Assembly (NCBI RefSeq): GCF_011764565.1
Contig: NZ_AP022871.1
Coordinates: 620,001 to 684,000 of the forward strand
Direction of reading: 5' to 3'
From: Phytohabitans suffuscus
Lineage (GTDB): Bacteria > Actinomycetota > Actinomycetes > Mycobacteriales > Micromonosporaceae
Length of the DNA stretch: 64,000 bases
Part shown: positions 44,723 through 51,678 of the stretch, one piece after another
How positions within the stretch are numbered: the stretch's first letter is position 1
Layout: every line of letters starts with the position of its first letter
Translations under genes and position numbers: made by a program
The notes under the pieces: model-generated
Told to the model about the DNA's origin: nothing
The model's input: only the letters and a program-made list of their open reading frames with translations
The model's database searches: none

Positions 44723-45747
44723 GTGAAGCGGACATCACCCGACCGGGTGCGCCTTGTCGACGTCGCGACCGCGGCCGACGTCACCAAGAGCATCGCGTCA
44801 CGGGTCCTCAACGGCGACCCGACCGTCGCCGTGCGCCCCGAGACCCGGCGGCGCATCCTCCGCGTCGCCCACGACCTCGGCTACGAGCCCCACGCCGGCG
44901 CCCGCGCACTGGCCAACTCCCGCACCATGGCCCTCGCCCTGATCGCTCCCTCGACCGACAACCCGCCCTACATCACCATCGCCCGCGGCGCCTACCGGCG
45001 AGCCGGCGAACACGGCTACCTCGCCCTGCTCGCCGAAGACTTCGAGGAACAGCCGGCCGGCAACTCGCTCGTCGACGGCCGCCGCGTCGACGGGCTGCTC
45101 ATGGGCTCCGCCGTCCCCGGCCACCCACTCGTGGCGCACCTGCGCGAGACGGCCTTCCCGCACGTCTTCGTCAACCGCGCCGTCCCCGGATCCAACCGCA
45201 ACATCACCATGAACGTCGGCCGGGCCGGCGAACTCGCGGTAGAACACCTCACCGACCTCGGCCACCGCCGCATCGCCCACCTCGCCGGCCCGGCCGACGT
45301 GGAGCAGAACTCGGACCGCCTCACCACCCTCGAACGCGCCATCCGCGCCCGCGACCTGCCGGTGATCCCCCGATCAACGGCGACTTCACCGAAGCGACCG
45401 GCTTCGCCTGCGCCCCCGCACTGCTCGCCGCGGAGCCGACCGCCATCTTCACAAGCTCACCGGGCCAGGCCATCGGCGTCATCCGCTACCTCACCGACGC
45501 CGGCATCCCGGTGCCGGAAGCGGTCTCCATCATCGCGTACGGCGACTTTCCCGCCGCCGGCTTCACCGTTCCCAGCATCACCACGGTCGCCCTGCCCCTC
45601 CTCGAGCTCGGCGCCGCCGCCGTCGACGAGCTCGTCGCCCAACTCGACGGCGAACCACCCCGCGACCTCGTCATCCCGGACGAACCGCGCCTGCACCCCC
45701 GGCAGTCGACCGCTCCCGCCCCCACCCGCCCGACCCTGCCCCTGTGA
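44723..45747 (+). pseudogene. LacI-family repressor, one-base frameshift
   Basis: From GTG 44723: LacI head RLVDVATAADVTKSIASRVL (with N replaced early) and GYEPHAGARALANSRTMALAL, then the sensor domain to about residue 215. The frame fails at CCCCCG (45367-45372) and resumes as NGDFTEATGFACAPALL, IGVIRYLTDAGIPVPEAVSI and the end RPTLPL, TGA 45747. One added base gives 341 residues, normal for LacI. It closes the operon and is followed by a hairpin terminator. Likely target is the palindrome at 37871. Confidence 0.85.
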
Positions 45748-45752
45748 GCAAA

Positions 45753-45788
45753 GCTCCGCCCAAGTCGTTTCAACGACCTGGGCGGAGC
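45753..45788. terminator. Bidirectional hairpin terminator
   Basis: GCTCCGCCCAAGTCGT (45753-45768) pairs with ACGACCTGGGCGGAGC (45773-45788), one mismatch, loop TTCA. It lies between convergent genes, five bases after the LacI stop and ten bases from the anti-sigma-like gene end, so it can serve both. Confidence 0.8.
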
Positions 45789-45798
45789 GCTGGCACCG

Positions 45799-46559
45799 TC
45801 AGCGGCCGATCCGGTCCAGGTCCGGCAGGGGTGCTCGGCCACCACCGTTCCGGTGGCGTCGTAGCCGACGAGCGTCGGTGGGTCGACGCGCTCGTCAGCC
45901 AGGTACCAGAAGAAGAACTGGCCCTCGGCGAGCGCTGCCGGCCGGGTGGTCCCGTCGGCCAGGCGCAGTTCGGCCCGGGCCGCGCCGCCGGCGGCGGCCC
46001 ACATGGTGTGTATCCCGCGGTCGTCCGCCGACCCGCCGGTGCTGTGGAAGGGGCCGTTGCCGCTGGCGCGGTCGCGGTCCGACGTCTTCTCACAGCTGCC
46101 GCCGGCCAGCCGGAAGTCCGCCGGGGCGGGCCGGTCGAGGGGGCCGGGCGGCTCGAACATCGGTGCGACGCAGATGGTGCCGCCGTCGCTACGGGCGGTC
46201 CAGACCGTCAGGACCATGCCGTCCGGCCCTGGCGCCTGGGCCACCCGCCGCGCCGTCTGGACGTCCACCGCGCCGCCGGTCTGCTTGGTCCAGAACGAGA
46301 GCGGCCCGGTGAACGAGTCCGGCAGCAGCCCGCTCGCCGTGGCGACGCCCGCGCCCGACGCGAGCAGCCCGGCGGTGAGCGCGGTGGTGAGCAGCAACCG
46401 TCGCCGGCGGGTCCGTACCCGGGCTGGCGGTGCCGGGTCTGCGGCGGCCAGCAGCAGGCGCTGGAGCGCCGCCTCTCGCGTGGCGGTGGTCCAGCTCTCG
46501 TCGACCGTGGTCGCCGGCCGCAGCCTCTCAAGCGTGGTGAGTCTGTCCTGCCTGGTCAT
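45799..46559 (-). pseudogene. Membrane partner of the ECF sigma factor, one-base frameshift near its end
   Basis: From ATG 46559: a cytoplasmic N-terminus of about 55 residues, one membrane helix (LLLTTALTAGLLASGAGVA) and an extracytoplasmic domain (LLPDSFTGPLSFWTKQTGG, VLTVWTARSDGGTICV). It overlaps the sigma gene by ATGA, the usual sigma/anti-sigma layout. Near 45828-45831 (GGGG on this strand) the frame slips; one added base gives the natural end PLPDLDRIGR and TGA 45799, 253 residues, just before the terminator. Without correction the frame runs antisense into the LacI gene. Confidence 0.65.
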
Positions 46560-47107
46560 GCGGTGCCTCCTCGGGAGAATGGCAGTGGTCCTGCGGCGGT
46601 GTCGGTGTACGGGTGTGCCTCCGCCTCGCCGTCGGCCTGCAGCCGCCGCCGCGCGCGCAGGAGGCGTACGTGGAAGGTGGGCAGCGAGCAGCCGGCCACC
46701 TTGGCCGCCTGCCCGGGCGTCAGCCCGTCCCAGGCGACCAGCAGCAGGGCCTCCCGCTCCCGGGGTGTCAGCGCCGCCAGCCGGGCCAGTACGGCCGCGC
46801 GTTCGGTGGCGAGCACGTCGGCCGCGGCGGCCGGCTCGGCGACCTCACGGAACCGCTCCAGCTGCGCGGCCAGCCGCGCCTGCCGGTGCCCGGACCGGCG
46901 CAGGTTGCCGATCGTGTTGCGGGCGACCACGAGCAACCAGGGCAGGGGTTCCTCCGGAACGCTGGCCAGCCGGCGCCAGGCCACCAGGAACGTCTCCGAC
47001 ACCACGTCCTGGGCGGTGTCGGAGTCGAGATGTCGCAACGCGTACGCCATGACGCGGGGGCCGTACTCGGTCCACAGCGCCACGAACCGCTGTTCGTCTT
47101 CGCTCAC
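46556..47107 (-). CDS. ECF-type RNA polymerase sigma factor
   Basis: A 183-residue protein from GTG 47107. Region 2: FVALWTEYGPRVMAYALRHL, AQDVVSETFLVAWRRL and LPWLLVVARNTIGNLRR. Region 4: LARLAALTPREREALLLVAW, then LTPGQAAKVAGCSLPTFHVRL. The tail (after about 170) is short and unstructured. It is followed by its probable membrane-bound regulator, so it likely answers an envelope signal. Confidence 0.92.
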   Translation of the reverse strand: MSEDEQRFVALWTEYGPRVMAYALRHLDSDTAQDVVSETFLVAWRRLASVPEEPLPWLLVVARNTIGNLRRSGHRQARLAAQLERFREVAEPAAAADVLATERAAVLARLAALTPREREALLLVAWDGLTPGQAAKVAGCSLPTFHVRLLRARRRLQADGEAEAHPYTDTAAGPLPFSRGGTA

Positions 47108-47137
47108 ACCATGTACTGTCCGGCCGATCCGGAAAAC

Positions 47138-47405
47138 TTACGCCGGGCGTGCCGCTGGGTTCGGGCCTCGGTGGACGATGACGAGGTTGGCCATGTCGAC
47201 CACGGCCCGGTAGCCGAGGGCGGCGTAGATCTTGGACCCAGAACCAGAGCAGGCCGGATCGGACTCGGTGCAGCATCTCGGTGCGGTCGGGCACTTCGTG
47301 TGCGCTGGCACCACGCGTGCGGCCCGCCTGTTCGTCCGCGTCGCCCATGAACGCGGCGAACCACTCCGTAGCCAGGTCCAGGTCGTCCTGGGTCGCTGCC
47401 ACCAA
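47138..47405 (-). pseudogene. GNAT acetyltransferase remnant with internal deletion
   Basis: The upstream part reads ATQDDLDLATEWFAAFMGDA and RSGLLWFWV; the downstream part, in another frame, reads SKIYAALGYRAVVDMANLVIV and ends at TAA 47138. These are the start-middle and the last strand-helix of one GNAT protein (about 280 aa normally), but the acetyl-CoA-binding loop region between them is missing, so this is a true deletion rather than a base error. Confidence 0.65.
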
Positions 47406-47425
47406 CCGACCGGGTACGGGCTCCG

Positions 47426-47611
47426 GCAGTCATCGCCTTGGTCGGCTTGACCCTCGCCGGCGTCCCGATGCTCACCTCGATGGGCCTGGCGGCGGCCGGG
47501 GCGGTCGCCATGGCCGTCCTTCTCGCCCTGACGATGCTGCCCGCCGTCATGTCGCTGGCGGGTGAGAAACTGCGGCCCAAGCCGCTATGGAGCTTTCGCG
47601 GTCAGGGTTGA
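47426..47611 (+). pseudogene. MMPL-family transporter fragment
   Basis: AVIALVGLTLAGVPMLTSMG, LAAAGAVAMAVLLALTMLP and AVMSLAGEKLRPKPL (61 codons) match the membrane segments preceding the cytoplasmic tail of MMPL/RND transporters. Sequence before it is unrelated and repeat B begins inside its last codons at 47590, which supplies the stop. Confidence 0.65.
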
Positions 47612-47917
47612 GCGGATGGCGAGGCGGTCGGGGTCGCGCGTGCGGCGGTGCCGCGCCGAAATCGCCCGGTTTGTCGTCGTTGGTCAGCTGATGGTGGACG
47701 GCGGTTGCCCTGTTGGGGGCGGCTCGGGTCCACGATCAGCCGGAACCGATCCCTCGGGCCCCGCCACGGACGGCTTCCCGGTCTGTCCTCATCGGATCGC
47801 TGAGGCCCACGATCACCCTGACGAGAAGAACAAACCAGGCGAATCCGGCACCACCACTCCCGCCCTCGTACGCGCGGCTCCCGGCAACAGATCGTGGTAT
47901 GAAACTGCCCCAGAGGA
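47590..47917 (+). repeat. Dispersed repeat B+A, copy 4 (3' truncated)
   Basis: Starts GAGCTTTCGCGGTCAGGGTT as at 36792 and keeps GGAACCGATCCCTCGGGCC, TCGGATCGCTGAGGCCCACG and GCGGCTCCCGGCAACAG. It holds only the left hairpin arm GATCGTGGTATG (47890-47901) and breaks off after CTGCCCCAGAGG. The next 300 bp (to 48224) hold no gene; GATCGTGGTA and TATCACGATC near 48064-48107 may be a decayed hairpin of the same kind. Confidence 0.75.
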
Positions 47918-48224
47918 CTCTGCTGGCCAAATTTGAGGCAGGCCCGCGACCTGCTGAAATGTCCGCCTGGTGGTCGTTTACCCGCTGATTCCGGGGTGAA
48001 CGGTGACCGCGCCGGCCGCCCCCTTTTCCGTGGTCGGGGCTCTGGGATCGGCCCGAGGTGCGGATCGTGGTAGCTGGCTGTTGTTGCAAGTGTGGCCGTG
48101 TATCACGATCTGCCCGAAATCAGCCGTCGTCGATGTCGATCAAGGCCCTGTGGGCTCCGATCCCGGGACGGGTTCGGCCCGGCGTCGCCGGTCACCGTCA
48201 GATCCACGACCGACAAGCACGATC

Positions 48225-48372
48225 CCAGCGGATCGTGGTATGAAACTGCCCCCAGAGGGGCGGATCCATACCACGATCCACCGAAACCGGCCCCAGTCTC
48301 GACGCCGGCGCGGACAGACCGGCGGAAGCACAGTGGTCACTGTGGACAGACTCGAACCCTGACCCCGGGAGG
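48225..48372 (+). repeat. Dispersed repeat A, copy 5 (3' half)
   Basis: Perfect hairpin arms GATCGTGGTATG (48231-48242) and CATACCACGATC (48267-48278) with loop AAACTGCCCCCAGAGG, then ACCGGCGGAAGCACAG and TCACTGTGGACAGACTCG. It complements copy 4, which has only the left half. Confidence 0.75.
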
Positions 48373-48375
48373 TCT

Positions 48376-48581
48376 GAGACTTTCCGGGGTTGCGGGCCCG
48401 TCCATGCCGGTTGGTCCGGCGGCGTTTAACCCCGGATCCGTCCCACGAAGACTCGGATCATTCCGCTGTCGCGGGGTGTCTCCTCGATCGGCGCGGGGTG
48501 GATCGTGTCGCGCGGCGGCCGAGCTGTCGCCGATCGAGGGATCCGGATCCGGGCGGGCCAAAACCCCAACCCCGAAAGCTC
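48376..48581. repeat. Further palindromic intergenic element (about 206 bp)
   Basis: Outer ends GAGACTTTCCGGGGTT (48376) and AACCCCGAAAGCTC (to 48581) are near-complementary, and inside CCTCGATCGGCG (48482-48493) pairs perfectly with CGCCGATCGAGG (48528-48539). The right end read on the minus strand (GAGCTTTCGGGG) recalls the start of repeat B. No gene is encoded here or in 48582-48837. Confidence 0.5.
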
Positions 48582-48839
48582 TACAGCGGACTCTGCTTGC
48601 GGATTCGCGGATTGCCGTGGCCTGCGGAAACGTGGCACCGATTTGTGTCCCTGCCGGCATGGCCGCTGCCGTGGCTCTCCGTCCCGGGCGCTGCTCGCGT
48701 CAGCGGCGGATATCTGTGGGCTTTGCCCCTGCGTTTGTGCGGGTCGGTCCTTGATCGGCGATCTGCGCCTTGGGCCGGTCTCGGGCTTTCGATCATGGAG
48801 GCTGGGCGGTCACCGACATTTTCGCAGTTCATGGCCGTG

Positions 48840-48913
48840 AGGGACGCGGAGGGTGAGGCCGCGGGAGCGACGGTCTGGACCACGGCGGGCGTCGCGGTAG
48901 CTCGGATCTCGGG
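48840..48913. repeat. Half copy of the palindromic element (P3)
   Basis: GGAGGGTGAGGCCGCGGGAG, ACGGTCTGGACCAC and GTCGCGGTAGCTCG match one arm of P1 and P2. It begins directly after the TAA of the minus-strand gene at 48914, the same placement at a gene's 3' end as P1 and P2. The other arm and the CTAG end are not found. Confidence 0.65.
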
Positions 48914-49448
48914 TTATTCGGGCAGGCAGGTGCCGCCGGGGAGGCGGCCGACAACCTGGGGTGACCCGCCGGCGCCGGCCTGGACCCAGCCGACGACGCA
49001 CCCGGCGCCGGCGCGGATGGCGTAGATGGTGGCGCCCAGCGGCGCGGGGTCGGTGATGCGGACCTGGCGCACGACGGGGCCGGGGAGGGCGGCCTTGTCC
49101 AGCGCGGCGCGCAGGCTCTCGGCGGTGGGGGCTGGGGAAGACGCAGGCGTCGATCCCGTCCTGGCACTGGGCGCCCAGGTGGGTCTCGAACGCGGCCCGC
49201 AGCCGCTCGGCGAACCGGGTGGCGTCGGTCTGGTCGACGCTGGAGAGCGGGGTGCGCGCGGCGCGGTCGTCGGCGATCCGCCGGCAGTGGTCGTCGCGGT
49301 CCTGCTGCGCGCAGGCCAGCAGGTGGAGGCTGCTCGACGTCGCCGGCTCGCCGGAGGTCGCGGACCGCAGCAGCGGCACCAGCACGGCGGCGCCGGCGGC
49401 GGCCAGCAGCAGCGCGCCGAGCGTCAACCAGGTCCACCGCACCCGCAT
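48914..49448 (-). pseudogene. Membrane-anchored hypothetical protein, one-base frameshift
   Basis: From ATG 49448: a signal anchor (WTWLTLGALLLAAAGAAVLV), then SSSLHLLACAQQDRDDHCRR, FAERLRAAFETHLGAQCQDG and IDACVFPSP. At GGGGG (49127-49131 on the plus strand) one extra base shifts the frame; removing it gives TAESLRAALDKAALPGPVV, a run to GCVVGWVQAG and the end GGTCLPE, TAA 48914: 177 residues with paired cysteines. Extracytoplasmic, function unknown. It is the only suspected insertion rather than deletion in the window. Confidence 0.65.
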
Positions 49449-49517
49449 CGGACCAAGACTAGCCAGTTGCGCGGGTCGCGTGGGTTCGAGGTGGCTCGGC
49501 GTAGCAGAGTGGCCGGC

Positions 49518-50441
49518 ATGACTGTCGAGGTGGCGGCTCCGCGGGGCGGCCCGGAACGGGTGCGTGCCGGCATCGTGATCCTGCCCGACCAGCGCTGGTC
49601 GGCCGCGGCCGGGCGCTGGCGGCGGGCCGAGGAGTACGGGTTCGCGCACGCCTGGACGTACGACCACCTCGGCTGGCGCGACCTGGTCGACGGGCCGTGG
49701 TTCGACGCGGTGCCCACCCTGAGCGCCGCGGCCGGTGTCACGTCGCGCATCCGGCTGGGCACGATGGTCGCCTCCCCCAACTTCCGGCACCCGGCGCACT
49801 TCGCCCGCGAGGTGACCGCGCTGGACGACATCTGCGGCGGGCGCCTGACGATCGGCGTCGGCGGCGGGGGTGTGGCCGGCTTCGACAACACCGTCCTCGG
49901 CGGCGAGGCGCTGGCTCCCCGGGAGCGGGTGGACCGGTTCACCGAGTTCCTGGAGGTCCTCGACCCGCTGCTGCGCGGCGAGCCGGTGACCTACCGCGGC
50001 CGCTACTACACGGCGGTCGACGCCCGCGGCACCCCCGGCTGCGTGCAGGCCCCGCGGGTACCGCTCGTGTTGGCCGCCCTGGGTCCCCGCTCGATGCGGC
50101 TCGTGGCCCGCTTCGGCGCGGGCTGGGTCACCACCGTGGGCCGGATGGAGTCGCTGGAGGACTGGTGGCGCGCGGCCGCCGGCAGCGTCGCCCGGTTCGA
50201 GGACGTGGTGTCGGCGGCGGGGCGCGATCCGTCCACCGTGGACCGCTATGTCTCGCTGGACTCGGCGCCGGTGTACTCGCTGTCCAGCGCCGGCTACTAC
50301 GCCGAGGCGGTGGGCCGGGCCGCGGCGTGCGGCTTCACGGACGTACTGTCCCACTGGCCGCGCGCGTCGAGCTGGTACGCCGGCGACGAGGCGGTGCTGG
50401 AGGAGGTCGCCGGCGGCGTGCTCCCCACCCTGGGCGGCTGA
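49518..50441 (+). CDS. Luciferase-like monooxygenase (F420- or FMN-dependent)
   Basis: A 307-residue LLM protein. GIVILPDQRWSAAAGRWRRA, EEYGFAHAWTYDHLGW, RIRLGTMVASPNFRHPAHFA, REVTALDDICGGRLTIGVG and RVPLVLAALGPRSMRLVARF follow the barrel of F420-type LLM enzymes. It is divergent from the membrane protein at 48914 and stands alone before the protease-STAND genes, 58 bp ahead; co-transcription is possible but functional linkage is doubtful. Confidence 0.88.
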   Translation: MTVEVAAPRGGPERVRAGIVILPDQRWSAAAGRWRRAEEYGFAHAWTYDHLGWRDLVDGPWFDAVPTLSAAAGVTSRIRLGTMVASPNFRHPAHFAREVTALDDICGGRLTIGVGGGGVAGFDNTVLGGEALAPRERVDRFTEFLEVLDPLLRGEPVTYRGRYYTAVDARGTPGCVQAPRVPLVLAALGPRSMRLVARFGAGWVTTVGRMESLEDWWRAAAGSVARFEDVVSAAGRDPSTVDRYVSLDSAPVYSLSSAGYYAEAVGRAAACGFTDVLSHWPRASSWYAGDEAVLEEVAGGVLPTLGG

Positions 50442-50499
50442 CCGGTGTCATTGATCTGTCGTTGACGCTGGCGTTCCGGTGGGCAGAGGCTCGGAGGCG

Positions 50500-51678
50500 A
50501 TGATGACCGACCCGCGGAGATACCTGGCGCTGGTCTCGACCGGCGGCGGCCGGCAGAGCCTGGAGAGCGCCGCCGCGGCCGGCGTCAGCCTCGGCCCCGA
50601 GGTCCGTTCGGAGCTGCTCGACCGCGTCCGCGCCGAGGTCGACTACATCGAGCGCGTCACCGGCGAGCCGCGCGACCGCGACGTGCTGTCGGCGGTGCTC
50701 GACATGGCGGACGAGGCGCTGGCCAAGCTGCTGGGCGACGGCCCGCTGGCACAGCTCGACCTCAACGACGTCAACGGGCTGGAGGCGGTCGTCCTCTCCG
50801 ACGGCTCGCGGCCGGTCCTGTTCGTCCAGGACGACTTCGTCGACCTGACGGCGCCGTCGATCGGCGACTACGCCGCCCCGCTGTCCCGGCTGCGGGAGCA
50901 GGTGCGGGAGGTGTGCGCGGGGGTGGGCCGGGTCGACGACCCGTCGGCCGCGCCGCTGGGATACCAGGGCACGGCGTGGGTCGTCGCCGAGGGCCTCGTG
51001 GTCACCAACTACCACGTCCTGGAGGCCATCGCGCTCGGCGGGGTGCGCCTGGACGGGCAGTTCCACGGGCGTCTCCGGCCCGGTGTGGCCGTCCACTTCG
51101 GGCACGAGGTGCGCGGCTCGCGGGACGAGCGGCGCTTTCCGATCCGCCGGGTCGTCGCCGTCGGCCGGGCGGGCGCGCCGGGGCTGGCCCACCCCGACCT
51201 GCGCGGGCTCAACTTCGACGGCCTGGACCTCGCGGTGCTGGAGCTGGAGCCGGTGCCGCGCCGGCCGTTCCCGGCACCGGTGCGGGTGGCGCGCGGCGAC
51301 GACCCGCTGACGATGGGCGGCCTGGCCACCGCCGGCCGCGGCGTCTACCTGGTGGGATACCCCGGCCAGGAGGCGTCCACCACGCCGCACCTGTTCATGA
51401 AGCTCTTCGCCGGGGTCAAGACGTTCAAGCGGCTGGCGCCGGGCCGGATCATGGCGGCGGCGGGCGGGGTGCCGCACGACCCCCGGGGCTGGGTGCTGAC
51501 CCACGACGCCACCACCCTGGGCGGCAACTCGGGCTCGGCCGTCGTCGACCTCGACGCCGACGGCCGCACCGCGCTGGCGCTGCACTTCGCCGGCGAGCCC
51601 GACCGGCGGAACTTCGCCCACGCGCTGGAGCGCGTCACGAACGAGCTGGCCGGCGTCCTCCCGGCGGCGGCGCGATGA
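50500..51678 (+). CDS. Trypsin-like serine protease, first gene of protease-STAND module
   Basis: A 392-residue protein; ATG 50500 (or 50503) after GGAGG. The N-terminal 140 residues are helical with no known enzyme signature (PEVRSELLDRVRAEVDYIER, DVLSAVLDMADEALAKLLGD) and may be a small adaptor domain. The chymotrypsin-fold part has the complete triad: H172 in TNYHVLE, D243 in GLDLAVLE, S344 in GGNSGSAV. There is no signal peptide, so it acts inside the cell. It overlaps the next gene by ATGA. Cytoplasmic trypsin-fold effectors coupled to NTPases are known from bacterial conflict systems. Confidence 0.88.
   Translation: MMTDPRRYLALVSTGGGRQSLESAAAAGVSLGPEVRSELLDRVRAEVDYIERVTGEPRDRDVLSAVLDMADEALAKLLGDGPLAQLDLNDVNGLEAVVLSDGSRPVLFVQDDFVDLTAPSIGDYAAPLSRLREQVREVCAGVGRVDDPSAAPLGYQGTAWVVAEGLVVTNYHVLEAIALGGVRLDGQFHGRLRPGVAVHFGHEVRGSRDERRFPIRRVVAVGRAGAPGLAHPDLRGLNFDGLDLAVLELEPVPRRPFPAPVRVARGDDPLTMGGLATAGRGVYLVGYPGQEASTTPHLFMKLFAGVKTFKRLAPGRIMAAAGGVPHDPRGWVLTHDATTLGGNSGSAVVDLDADGRTALALHFAGEPDRRNFAHALERVTNELAGVLPAAAR

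Noticed and set aside
48810..50354. Long minus-strand frame covering the LLM gene
   Set aside because: Only its middle (SLGPMRVRWTW onward) is a real gene start at 49448; the part over 49518-50441 is antisense shadow.
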